Positions 1-7,016 of a stretch of 64,000 nt of DNA are shown here, in pieces (position 1 is the stretch's first letter; each line of letters starts with the position of its first letter). The position numbers and the translations under genes are program-made. The stretch is from assembly GCA_019186845.1 (NCBI GenBank), contig JABARW010000011.1, positions 1 to 64,000 of the forward strand. Reading direction: 5' to 3'. The notes under the pieces are model-generated. The model saw only the letters and a list, made by a program, of their open reading frames with translations. It had not been told where the DNA came from and did no database searches. Source of the DNA: Planctomycetota bacterium (GTDB lineage: Bacteria; Planctomycetota; UBA8742; UBA2392).

Positions 1-42
1 GTGGCGTGCGAGCTGCTGGACGATGTGCGGACTGGCGGCCAT
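1..42 (-). CDS. 5' end of an unidentified gene running off the left edge
   Basis: An ATG at 42 opens a minus-strand frame (MAASPHIVQQLARH) that stays open to the window edge. A GGGAG Shine-Dalgarno sits 5 bases before it and the orientation matches the next twelve genes. Only 14 codons are visible, so no family can be assigned. A competing plus-strand frame over 1-198 has no ribosome-binding site and an atypical composition. Confidence 0.4.
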   Translation of the reverse strand, partial: MAASPHIVQQLARH

Positions 43-205
43 GGGGTCTCCCAAAAGGCGGGCGCAAAGCGCGCCCTCATGGCTTGGAACTTTGGGACAC
101 AGGAGCCGCGGAGAAATCTGAAGAAACCGGGCGAGCGCCGCAAAGCCTTGGGAGCACAAATCTTGTGCGCCGGACGTAAATCACTATATGGCGCATGAAA
201 TGCCG

Positions 206-231
206 CAGGGCGGCCCTTGCGGACCGCCCTG
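206..231 (-). terminator. Hairpin downstream of the small gene at 252-509
   Basis: An 8-bp perfect stem (206-213 with 224-231, CAGGGCGG/CCGCCCTG) with a 10-base loop lies 21 bases after the stop codon at 252. The following tail is only weakly U-rich, so termination efficiency is uncertain. Confidence 0.45.
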
Positions 232-251
232 GGTCAAACCCTGATGCGCAT

Positions 252-509
252 CTAGAAAAGCGTAGTCTTGGAGCTATCGCCCTGGCTGCCACCCTTGCGA
301 ACCTGATCCCAAGACGCAATGGTCACAAGCTTGGAGGGCACTGTCACCACCTGGCCAGTCCCGACGAGGCGCACGAGGCAGACCCCTTCCTGCTCGGTCA
401 CGCCCAGAAGCTGGCCGACCATGTTGCTCTCTTCGACATAAACACTCTGGCCCACAACGAGCTTGACGCCCTTGCGGTCAACAACTCGGGTTGTGGTTTT
501 CGCTGTCAT
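252..509 (-). CDS. Small hypothetical protein, possibly SH3/KOW-like beta barrel
   Basis: This 85-residue protein starts at the ATG at 509 (MTAKTTTRVV); the upstream in-frame extension is Cys/Ser-rich and unlikely to be translated. Residues 10-65 alternate hydrophobic and polar positions with regularly spaced glycines (VVGQSVYVEE, GQLLGVTEQEG, VRLVGTGQVVTVPSKLV). That pattern would suit a small five-stranded barrel of the SH3/KOW type. There are no cysteines, catalytic motifs, signal peptide or membrane segment. It lies 137 bases downstream of the flavin reductase gene and has its own candidate promoter, so it may not belong to the catabolic operon. I do not recognise the family. Confidence 0.55.
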   Translation of the reverse strand: MTAKTTTRVVDRKGVKLVVGQSVYVEESNMVGQLLGVTEQEGVCLVRLVGTGQVVTVPSKLVTIASWDQVRKGGSQGDSSKTTLF

Positions 510-576
510 CGTTCCGCCTGTGATAAGAAGTGCCCGCCTCTTGTCGCTGCATGAACATGACCGACTGGTCACAACA

Positions 577-603
577 ATTATCGCATGAGCGCAGGTTCGT
601 CAA
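577..603 (-). promoter_or_regulatory. Candidate sigma-70 promoter for the small gene at 252-509
   Basis: On the minus strand TTGACG (603-598) is followed after 15 bases by GATAAT (582-577), about 70 bases upstream of the ATG at 509. The spacing is one base shorter than in the other promoter candidates in this window, so this is tentative. Confidence 0.35.
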
Positions 604-646
604 ACCCGCTCTTATTGAATCTTCACAAAATCGAGAGAAGTCGTTT

Positions 647-2059
647 TCAGACCTGAACGCAAATGCGATTGGACGATACCGAACGATTTCCGCCCAGGTC
701 GTAAGCCCTGATTTCATAGTCATAGCGCATGCCGCTGACCACCGCCGCATCGTGATAGGTCAAAAGGCCGACGGGCACGGCCGCAATGCGTCGCAGGGCG
801 CCGCCTTCCCCACGCCAGATGTCATAGCCGTAAACGGCCTCGTTGTCTGAGGCCTGCCGCCAGCTCAAGGTAACCCGGCCCTGGCGCAAACTGGCTTCCA
901 GGCCTGCCCCTTGTGGCCAGAAGGGAGCTTCGTTGTCGTCACTATGTGGCGCCTGGGTGGCACCCTTGGGCCAGAGGAAGCAGGTCACCGTCTGGAAATG
1001 TTCGTCCTTGGCCTTGCAGACGTTGGCGTAGCAGCAGCGAATGACCTTGTCGAAGTGCCCTTGGCGTACCTTGCGTGGCCACAGGGGGTCGGCCAGCAGC
1101 GGGCGGGCCATGCCGATGAGATCTGCCCTCCCGGACTGCAACACGTCTTCAGCCAACTCAGGCGTGCCGATCTTGCCGCTGGCCAGCACAGGAGTGTGGC
1201 AGCCCCGCTCTCGAAGAAACTGCTTGATTGCAGCCACCATGGGCAGGTTCGTGCCGTCGGGGTGGCTGGCCCCCGGCATGGTTCGTTCGCCCGAGTAGCC
1301 GGTGTAGGGGTAGAGCGGCTCACCCGGGCGCGGCTGTGCATCCTCAAATTTGCCGCCGGCAGAGAGCGAGAGATAGTCTGCCCCGCCCTGGGCCAGCTTC
1401 CACGCGATGACGCGGCTTTCGTCCGAGGTGTAACCGCCCTTGATGCACTCTTCGCCGTCAAAACGCACCCCGATGCAGAAGTCCCTGCCAACGGCGCGAC
1501 GCACGCCCTCCAGCACCTCCAGCGGCAGGCGCAGCCGGTTCTCAAGGCTTCCTCCATAGTCATCGCGCCTCCCGTTGAGCCTCGACAGAAAGCTCGACAG
1601 CGTGTAGGCGTGGGCCATGTGCAGCTCTACGGCGTCATAGCCGCACTCGCGCGCGCGCAGGGCGGCCTGGGCGTACTCCGCGGCTATCTGCTGAATCTCG
1701 CCAGTGCTTAGATCGCTAGCCTTCTGGCGCCAACCACTGCGCGAAACCTTGAGGAAGTGAATGATCTGCGGCGCCGCACGAGAGGGGCCGGCATCGGCCA
1801 TCTTCCTTCTCAGCTCGGAAAGACCGGGCTTGAACTCGTCGCCACAGATGCGCAGCAGCGGCCCTGACTTGCTGCGATGCACGGCCATGGCCTCTACCAC
1901 TACAAGGCCCGCCTCGCCGCGCGCAAAGGCCGTGTAGCGGCGGGTGATTTCTTCATTGACGTAGCCGTCTTCCCCGCTGAGGCGGGTAACCATGGCTGGA
2001 ACGCAGAGCCGGTTGGCCAGCGTGAGTCCGTTGATGGTGATAGGCGAAAACAGCTTCAA
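647..2059 (-). CDS. Old-yellow-enzyme family NADH:flavin oxidoreductase with C-terminal FN3 domain
   Basis: The first 375 or so residues form an OYE/2,4-dienoyl-CoA-reductase-type FMN barrel: KLFSPITINGLTLANRL at the N-terminus, then ELHMAHAYTLSSFLS, NRRDDYGGSLENR-type substrate and flavin segments, and GMARPLLADP near the end. A Cys cluster (IRCCYANVCKAKDEHFQ...C) lies where the iron-sulfur ligands of larger OYEs occur. The last 85 or so residues (VTLSWRQASDNEAVYGYDIW ... YDYEIRAYDLGGNRS) read as a fibronectin type III domain, which is unusual for a cytoplasmic reductase. The TTG start at 2059 is chosen because the family normally begins there and GAGG lies upstream; a GTG at 2110 is possible. 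It is the last gene of the catabolic cluster, 80 bases after the ferredoxin gene. A role in reducing a CoA-bound ring or enoyl intermediate is inferred from context. Confidence 0.8.
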   Translation of the reverse strand: MKLFSPITINGLTLANRLCVPAMVTRLSGEDGYVNEEITRRYTAFARGEAGLVVVEAMAVHRSKSGPLLRICGDEFKPGLSELRRKMADAGPSRAAPQIIHFLKVSRSGWRQKASDLSTGEIQQIAAEYAQAALRARECGYDAVELHMAHAYTLSSFLSRLNGRRDDYGGSLENRLRLPLEVLEGVRRAVGRDFCIGVRFDGEECIKGGYTSDESRVIAWKLAQGGADYLSLSAGGKFEDAQPRPGEPLYPYTGYSGERTMPGASHPDGTNLPMVAAIKQFLRERGCHTPVLASGKIGTPELAEDVLQSGRADLIGMARPLLADPLWPRKVRQGHFDKVIRCCYANVCKAKDEHFQTVTCFLWPKGATQAPHSDDNEAPFWPQGAGLEASLRQGRVTLSWRQASDNEAVYGYDIWRGEGGALRRIAAVPVGLLTYHDAAVVSGMRYDYEIRAYDLGGNRSVSSNRICVQV

Positions 2060-2139
2060 GTCGACGGCCTCGGGTAGCGCGATCAGGCGCAGTGTTAGAC
2101 GACTAATCACAAGCGTGCAAAGGCGACATGGCGCGGCGT

Positions 2140-2508
2140 CTAAGCACCGCCGACGGGGTGAATCTTCCCTGAGTCCTTGGGCAGCGCAGGATGCATGCGC
2201 AGACGCTCCACGGGCCTGCCCTGAATCAGGTGGCTCTCCACGATTTCGTCCACGTCGGCCACCGTCACGCGGGCATACCACACCCCTTCGGGGTACACCA
2301 CGACGCTGACGCCGTGCTCGCAGGTATCAAGGCATCCGGCCTTCTGGGCGCGAATGCGCGGCTTGAGCTTCATCTGATCGACAAGGTCCTTGAAGCGTTG
2401 CAGGACTTCTTCGGCGCCCTTGCGTTTGCAGTCGCCGCGCTTGTTGTCCGGCGGACGTTCATTGAGGCAGATGAACACGTGCCGTTCATAGGGCGGGTAG
2501 GTGCTCAT
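2140..2508 (-). CDS. Thioredoxin-like [2Fe-2S] ferredoxin
   Basis: This 122-residue protein matches the thioredoxin-fold [2Fe-2S] ferredoxin family. It has HVFICLNERPPD...GDCKRKGAEE at the N-terminus with the first two cysteines, and AGCLDTCEHGVSVVVYPEGVWY for the second pair (C-x3-C), followed by the usual VTVADVDEIVESHL helix. The ATG at 2508 is preferred over the TTG at 2514 because CAGGAG lies 8 bases before it. Only 2 bases separate it from the acyl-CoA dehydrogenase stop, so the two are probably translationally coupled. It is likely an electron carrier for a reductase or oxygenase in this cluster; the partner is not shown by sequence. Confidence 0.85.
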   Translation of the reverse strand: MSTYPPYERHVFICLNERPPDNKRGDCKRKGAEEVLQRFKDLVDQMKLKPRIRAQKAGCLDTCEHGVSVVVYPEGVWYARVTVADVDEIVESHLIQGRPVERLRMHPALPKDSGKIHPVGGA

Positions 2509-2510
2509 GG

Positions 2511-3665
2511 TCAACGCTCCTGCGTGGTCAAAGTGTGGCTCGACAGCAGCTCCCGTGCGATGACAAGCTGCTGGACTTCGCTGGCCCCTTCGTAAATGCG
2601 CAAGGGCCGGATTTCGCGGTAGAGACGCTCAAAGATGCTGCCCTGCAGCACGCCCAGGCCCCCCGCCAGTTGCAGGGCCTGGTCGATGATCCACTGGGCA
2701 TTTTCGGTGGCTTGCCACTTCGCCAGGGCGGCTTGCCGCGTGATGCGGCCCTGGCCTGCCGACTGGTCGTAGGCCCAGGCCGCCCGGTAAACCAGCAGGC
2801 GCGATGCCTCCAGCCTTGCATGCATCTCCGCCAGACGCGCCTGGGCCAGGGGCTGTTCGGCCAGGGTGCTTCCGAACATGCGGCGCGCGCGGCAATGCTT
2901 CAGTGCTTCGTCAAACGCGCGGCGGGCAAACCCGCAAGCCGCCGCCCCCACCGTTGTGCGGCAACGCTCCAGCGTCATGAGCGCCAGCTTCAGGCCGTCA
3001 CCTTCAGCGCCAAGCATGGCCGAGGATGGAACGATGACATGCTTGAAACGCACGATGCCAAGAGGATGGGGAGAACTGGGAACCTGCTTTTCGACCTCGA
3101 CGCCCGGTGCTCGTGCGTCAACCACGAACGCGCTGATGCCTTTCTTCCCTTCGCCGGTGCGCGCAAAGACGGTGTAGTAGTCCGCAGCGCCGGCGTTGCT
3201 GATGAGGTGCTTGCTGCCATCGATGCAGTAACCGCCCCGGGGCTCATGCCTGGCCGCGGTGGTCAGCGCCGCTACGTCGCTTCCCGCCTCAGGCTCGGAC
3301 AAGGCAAAGGCCATGCAGGCCCGGCCGGACGCTACCTTGGGCAGCAGGGCCGACTTTGTGGCTTCGCTGCCCATGAGCAGGATGGGCAGGGCACCCAGTG
3401 CCTGCATGACAAAGGCCAAGTCGGCAATGCCGGAATGATAGGCCAGCACTTCGCGCGCCAGCACGTTGCTTGTCAGGCTCCAGGGTTGGGCCACGGTAAG
3501 GGGCAGGATTCCCCAGCGTCCGAGTACATCCAAGGCCGAGCGCAGGGCCGCTACGTCATCGGCATGGGGGTCCAGCCAGCGCTCCGCGCCTGCGCGCCTG
3601 TGAAGGTCGCGAACCAGTTCGCGCTGGGCATCGGAGAACCAGGGAAGTTGAAGCAGGTCATCCAT
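2511..3665 (-). CDS. Acyl-CoA dehydrogenase
   Basis: This is a full-length 384-residue flavin-dependent acyl-CoA dehydrogenase. It shows MAFALSEPEAGSDVAAL for substrate and FAD binding, RRMFGSTLAEQPLAQ in the third domain, and LQLAGGLGV...IYREIRPLRIYEGASEVQQLVIAR at the C-terminus. The Glu in YEGASE occupies the position of the usual catalytic base. The N-terminal helical domain is short but complete. It sits 3 bases after the crotonase gene and 2 bases before the ferredoxin gene. In this setting it probably introduces the double bond in a beta-oxidation-like round on an alicyclic or ring-opened CoA ester; the exact substrate cannot be read from sequence. Confidence 0.9.
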   Translation of the reverse strand: MDDLLQLPWFSDAQRELVRDLHRRAGAERWLDPHADDVAALRSALDVLGRWGILPLTVAQPWSLTSNVLAREVLAYHSGIADLAFVMQALGALPILLMGSEATKSALLPKVASGRACMAFALSEPEAGSDVAALTTAARHEPRGGYCIDGSKHLISNAGAADYYTVFARTGEGKKGISAFVVDARAPGVEVEKQVPSSPHPLGIVRFKHVIVPSSAMLGAEGDGLKLALMTLERCRTTVGAAACGFARRAFDEALKHCRARRMFGSTLAEQPLAQARLAEMHARLEASRLLVYRAAWAYDQSAGQGRITRQAALAKWQATENAQWIIDQALQLAGGLGVLQGSIFERLYREIRPLRIYEGASEVQQLVIARELLSSHTLTTQER

Positions 3666-3668
3666 AGG

Positions 3669-4457
3669 CTACCTGAACTTCGGCTCGCGCTTCTGTTTCC
3701 ACGCGTCATAGCTCTCGCGGAAGTCCGGATGCTGCATGCAGATAGCCTGGGCCTGGGCCTCAGCCTCCAGGGCCGTTTCAAGGTCAAAGCTCATGGCGCG
3801 GTTGAGCAGTTCCTTGGTCATGGCCAGGCCAAAGGCGGGGCCTTTGGCCAGTTTCTGCGCTACCTCCTGCGCGCGCTCCATGAGCCGCTCCGGCTCGACG
3901 ACCTCGTTGTAAAGTCCGACCTCTGCCGCCTCCTGCGCCGAGATGAAGTCGCCCAGCATGAGCAGTTCCGTGGCCTTCGTCAGCCCCACGACGCGCGGCA
4001 GCAAAAAACAGGCCCCCATGTCCGCTCCGCTGAGGCCTACCTTGGTGAACAGGAAGGCGCATTTGGCCGCGTCACTGGCAATGCGGAAGTCGCATGCCAG
4101 GGCGATGGCCGCGCCCGCGCCGCAGGTTGTGCCGTTGAGAGCCCCCACCACGGGCTTGCGCAGGGCGCGCATGGCCCGAATCAGGTCGACCGTCAGGCGT
4201 GTGAAGTCCAGCAGGCCCTTCATGTCGCGGGCGAACAATTCACCGATGATGTCCTCGACATCGCCTCCGCTGCAGAAGGCGCGCCCTGAGCCGGTGATGA
4301 TCACGACACGGCAGGAGTCTTGCTGCGCCAGGTAACGGAAGAAGGCGCCCAACTCCGCATAGATGGCGAACGTCAGCGCATTGAGACGCTCGGGACGGTT
4401 GAGCGTGATGGTCCCAATACCGCCCTCTTCCGCGTACAGAAAGCCCTTGGGATTCAC
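3669..4457 (-). CDS. Enoyl-CoA hydratase/isomerase (crotonase) family protein
   Basis: A 262-residue crotonase starting at GTG with AGGGGGC upstream. The CoA/oxyanion-hole segments AFCSGGDVED and NGTTCGAGAAIALACDFRIA are present, as is GLSGADMGACFLLPRVVG. Both glutamates that act as acid/base in classical enoyl-CoA hydratase are absent: Ala stands in the GAGAA position and the KVGLSG segment replaces the usual PEI. An Asp in GADMG could take over, as in some isomerases and hydrolases of this superfamily. The activity may therefore be isomerisation or C-C hydrolysis rather than simple hydration. It sits between marR and the acyl-CoA dehydrogenase in the catabolic cluster. Confidence 0.85.
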   Translation of the reverse strand: MNPKGFLYAEEGGIGTITLNRPERLNALTFAIYAELGAFFRYLAQQDSCRVVIITGSGRAFCSGGDVEDIIGELFARDMKGLLDFTRLTVDLIRAMRALRKPVVGALNGTTCGAGAAIALACDFRIASDAAKCAFLFTKVGLSGADMGACFLLPRVVGLTKATELLMLGDFISAQEAAEVGLYNEVVEPERLMERAQEVAQKLAKGPAFGLAMTKELLNRAMSFDLETALEAEAQAQAICMQHPDFRESYDAWKQKREPKFR

Positions 4458-4465
4458 GGCGCCCC

Positions 4466-4969
4466 CTATTCGTCGCTACCGTGGCGCCCGTGGGCGTCCA
4501 GGTGCTTGCGAAGCTCCGCCAGACCGCTGCGGAGTTGATCTACGATTTCCGGCTTGAGCCCGGAGAAGATCTTCACCAGATCGCGCTCGTGCTTTGGAAT
4601 GATCTCGGTGGCGTAGTCGCGGCCCTTCTCGGTGAGCTTGATGAAGGTCTCGCGCCGGTCTTCCGGGTTGGTTTCGCGCCTCACCAGACCCTGTTCCTCC
4701 AGGCGGTCGATGATGCCCGTCAGGTTGCCCGCCGTCACCAGCAGAAGGCGCGAGAGTTCGGAGAAGGTCAGACCGCGTTCGTCGCTGCGTTTGAGCTGCG
4801 AAAGCACGTCAAACTGCGGCAGGGTGCAGGCGTCGCGCAGGCTGGCGCGAACGTCCCGCAGCGCCAGATTGTAGCACTTGGCAAGTCTGAGCCACATGCC
4901 GATGAGCGACCGCTCGTGTGGTTGCAGTGCAAGGTGTCCGTGGGGCTGTGTGTCTGACAGCGGTTTCAT
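4466..4969 (-). CDS. MarR-family transcriptional regulator
   Basis: This 167-residue protein has the MarR winged helix-turn-helix: LPQFDVLSQLKR, GLTFSELSRLLLVTAGNLTGIIDRLEEQGLVRRETNPEDRRETFIKLTEKG. The recognition helix is in TAGNLTGII and the wing carries the conserved DRR. The ATG at 4969 is preceded by AAAGG, 6 bases away; an upstream in-frame extension overlaps the ridA stop and is disregarded. Such regulators in aromatic CoA clusters commonly bind the CoA thioester of the substrate. A perfect 15-base palindrome at 6189-6203, two genes upstream, is the most likely operator, which would make the regulator autoregulatory. Confidence 0.9.
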   Translation of the reverse strand: MKPLSDTQPHGHLALQPHERSLIGMWLRLAKCYNLALRDVRASLRDACTLPQFDVLSQLKRSDERGLTFSELSRLLLVTAGNLTGIIDRLEEQGLVRRETNPEDRRETFIKLTEKGRDYATEIIPKHERDLVKIFSGLKPEIVDQLRSGLAELRKHLDAHGRHGSDE

Positions 4970-4985
4970 TCGAGCCTTTCGTTGG

Positions 4986-5435
4986 CTAATCGGGTACGAC
5001 GCCGGCTGCTTCAATCTCGACCAGCGCTCCGTCTTCCAGCAGGGATTTCACTTCTACCAGCGTCATGGCCGGGTAGTGATTCCCAAACAAACTGCGATAG
5101 ATGCGGCCCAGGGCGGGCCGTGCCGCCTTATAGGCCGCCATGTCCGCCACGAAAATCGTCAGGCGCCCGATGCAGTCGGCGCGGCTGCCCGCCGACTTCG
5201 CGCACTCCAGCACGTTGCTCAGGGCCTGCCGGAACTGTTCGGCGAAATCCGAGGACACAATCTGCTCGTTTGCATCCCAGGCCACCATGCCTGAAATGCA
5301 AAGCGCACGGCCACGCGGAAGAACCACGGCGTTGGAATATCCCTTGGGGCGCGGCCAGCCCTGGGGCAGAAACACGGTCGTGGTTTCATCCGAGCGCTCG
5401 GTCTCCTCGAGGGGTTGTGTCGGTTTTCTGTTCAC
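4986..5435 (-). CDS. RidA/YjgF-family enamine/imine deaminase-like protein
   Basis: This 149-residue RidA-fold protein starts at GTG with GGGAG 7 bases upstream. Recognisable segments are GYSNAVVLPRGRALCISGMVAWD, QFRQALSNVLECAKSAGS and GNHYPAMTLVEVKSLLEDGALVEIEAAGVV; the last is the conserved C-terminal stretch with its Glu. RidA proteins hydrolyse reactive enamines and imines. Beside an aminobenzoate-type CoA ligase, a dehydrogenase and a crotonase, this activity would fit the removal of ammonia from a 2-amino-enoyl-CoA intermediate. The Arg that typically binds the substrate carboxylate is not obvious, so this may belong to a divergent RidA subgroup. Confidence 0.85.
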   Translation of the reverse strand: MNRKPTQPLEETERSDETTTVFLPQGWPRPKGYSNAVVLPRGRALCISGMVAWDANEQIVSSDFAEQFRQALSNVLECAKSAGSRADCIGRLTIFVADMAAYKAARPALGRIYRSLFGNHYPAMTLVEVKSLLEDGALVEIEAAGVVPD

Positions 5436-5449
5436 GATTCGCTCCCTAA

Positions 5450-6187
5450 TCAGTGCGCGACTTCGCCGCCGTCAATACTGAGCGCCTGACCATTGATGCC
5501 GGCCGCCTGCGGCCCCAGCAGATATCGCACCAGCGCCGCCACTTCCCCGGGTTCGAACACGCGGCCCTGGGGGCTCAACTGCGCGAGCTTGGACTCCGCG
5601 CCGGCCCTGTCCAGGCCCGTCTTGGCCGCAATGTTCTCCAGGGTGCGCTCGAACATCTCCGTGCGCACATACCCGGGGCATACGGCGTTGAAGGTAACCC
5701 CCTTGGCGGCAAACTCACGCGCCAGGCTGCGCGTGGCGCCCAAGAGCGCGTGTTTGCTCGCGGCATAAGCGCTGACGTAGGGATAGCCCGTCAATGCAGC
5801 CGTGCTGCACAGGTTGACAACGCGTCTGACCCCTTTGGCCACCAGGGCGCGAGTAAGTCGCATGGGCGCATAGAAATTCAGCTCCATATGGCGGCGAAGC
5901 AAGTCATCGTCTGTCTGCTTCAAGGGGGCACTTTCCGCCAGGCCGGCGTTGTTCACCAAGCCCCACGCGGCTGGACAGAGTTCTGCCAGCCTCTCGCCTG
6001 CGCCGGCATCCGTAACATCCTGGACCACGACTTGTACGCCTGCAGAACCCCCAAAGGCTGCTTTGAGCGCCGCCTCATCACGCGCAACCGCCACTACTCT
6101 GAACGCGGCATCTCTCAATAGCTCTCGGGCAACGGCCAAGCCAATGCCGCGCGATGCGCCCGTCACGATGATCCAAGGCGATTCCAT
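5450..6187 (-). CDS. Short-chain dehydrogenase/reductase
   Basis: This is a classical 245-residue SDR. It has the TGASRGIG dinucleotide motif at residues 8-15, the NNAG structural motif, catalytic Ser in NLCSTAALTG, YAASK (Tyr-x3-Lys) and the CPGYVRTEMF loop. The C-terminus GINGQALSIDGGEV is typical. The ATG at 6187 aligns with the family start, and the upstream in-frame Met is not needed. There is no Shine-Dalgarno. Instead a -10 element ends 6 bases before the ATG, so the message appears leaderless. It heads the SDR-ridA-marR-crotonase-dehydrogenase-ferredoxin-OYE segment. It probably oxidises a 3-hydroxyacyl-CoA or ring alcohol; the substrate is inferred from context only. Confidence 0.9.
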   Translation of the reverse strand: MESPWIIVTGASRGIGLAVARELLRDAAFRVVAVARDEAALKAAFGGSAGVQVVVQDVTDAGAGERLAELCPAAWGLVNNAGLAESAPLKQTDDDLLRRHMELNFYAPMRLTRALVAKGVRRVVNLCSTAALTGYPYVSAYAASKHALLGATRSLAREFAAKGVTFNAVCPGYVRTEMFERTLENIAAKTGLDRAGAESKLAQLSPQGRVFEPGEVAALVRYLLGPQAAGINGQALSIDGGEVAH

Positions 6188-6188
6188 G

Positions 6189-6203
6189 CAATTACAGTAA
6201 TTG
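6189..6203. promoter_or_regulatory. Perfect 15-base palindrome, candidate MarR operator
   Basis: The sequence CAATTACAGTAATTG is two 7-base arms around one central base. It starts one base before the SDR start codon and covers the -10 hexamer of the candidate promoter. AT-rich palindromes of this size are typical MarR sites, and the marR gene is two genes downstream in the same transcript. Repression by blocking the -10 is inferred. Confidence 0.55.
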
Positions 6204-6221
6204 AAGCATGAATGGTTGCAA
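6194..6221 (-). promoter_or_regulatory. Candidate promoter of the SDR-ridA-marR segment, leaderless start
   Basis: TTGCAA (6221-6216) and TACTGT (6199-6194) are separated by 16 bases, the same spacing as several other promoter candidates here. The expected transcription start, six to seven bases past the -10, falls on the A of the SDR ATG at 6187. That would explain the missing ribosome-binding site. Confidence 0.5.
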
Positions 6222-6254
6222 ACAACAGATATCAATTTGAGCCAAAATCAAATC

Positions 6255-7016
6255 TCAGGGCTCAAGCTGTGCCACAATCGCCTGGACAACCAAGTCGCTC
6301 ATGCGATCCAGTGATGCGATACCTTCGTCGGCGGAGGCCGCCGCAGGGGCGCCAAAGTAGGCCTGGGGCCCCCCGGCCTCTTCAAAGGTCTTGGCTCCCT
6401 TGGCAAAGGCGGCCACGAGGCTGTTGGCGTTTGGAGGAAGCCGCAGCCGCGCGTCTTCGTCTACCAGTTCTGGTCGCGATGCCAGCACGAGCGAGCCCTC
6501 AAATTGGCCGGCATGGCAGGCACCGCTCTTGAATTCCTCGGTGAGTTGCTCGGCCAGTTTGCGACGCGTGAAGTCAGGAAAGGCGACCTTCATGCCGATG
6601 TCGCGGACAATGGTCTCTGCCGCATCTCGCAGGACCGCGACGTTGGCCGGATCAAAGTGCGAGTTGACCAGCGCCAGCATGGCAAAGCCCTGCTTCTTGA
6701 GGCTGCGCGCGATGTCCAGCAGAACAGCCAGTGCAGAGTCCATCGAAATGCTGATGGTGCCGGAAAAGCCAGCGGCGTACTCAGCGGGTGCATAGGCCAG
6801 AGAAGGCAAAACAAAGGCCTGGATGTCGCGTTCTTCAAGCTTGGGCAGGGCAAAGGCTGCGACCCCCTCAGAGATGATGACATCCGTGCCCAAGGGGAGG
6901 TGGGGACCGTGGGCCTCGGTAGCGCCGCAGGGCAAGATGGCAACAACAGGCCGGCCGCGTTCCAGGGCAGCTTTGACATCGGGCCAGCGGGCATTGGCCA
7001 GGCGGGCGTCGGGCAT
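6255..7016 (-). CDS. Creatininase-family metal-dependent amidohydrolase
   Basis: A 253-residue member of the creatininase/MftE family. Metal-binding motifs are visible: ILPCGATEAHGPHLPLGTD (Glu, His, Asp), LVNSHFDPAN (His, Asp) and CHAGQFEGSLVLA (His, Glu). The ATG overlaps the CoA ligase stop codon (TAATG), so the two are translationally coupled. Members hydrolyse cyclic amides or related C-N bonds. In this cluster, together with RidA, it suggests that a nitrogen-containing ring intermediate is processed. The substrate is unknown. The next gene starts 67 bases downstream after a separate promoter. Confidence 0.88.
   Translation of the reverse strand: MPDARLANARWPDVKAALERGRPVVAILPCGATEAHGPHLPLGTDVIISEGVAAFALPKLEERDIQAFVLPSLAYAPAEYAAGFSGTISISMDSALAVLLDIARSLKKQGFAMLALVNSHFDPANVAVLRDAAETIVRDIGMKVAFPDFTRRKLAEQLTEEFKSGACHAGQFEGSLVLASRPELVDEDARLRLPPNANSLVAAFAKGAKTFEEAGGPQAYFGAPAAASADEGIASLDRMSDLVVQAIVAQLEP

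Noticed and set aside
1..198. Plus-strand frame from GTG at position 1
   Set aside because: No ribosome-binding site, atypical composition, and a better minus-strand start lies in the same place.
2535..4289. Long plus-strand open frame (584 codons) opposite the acyl-CoA dehydrogenase and crotonase
   Set aside because: It mirrors two clear enzyme genes; long antisense frames are expected in GC-rich coding DNA, and its translation has no family features.
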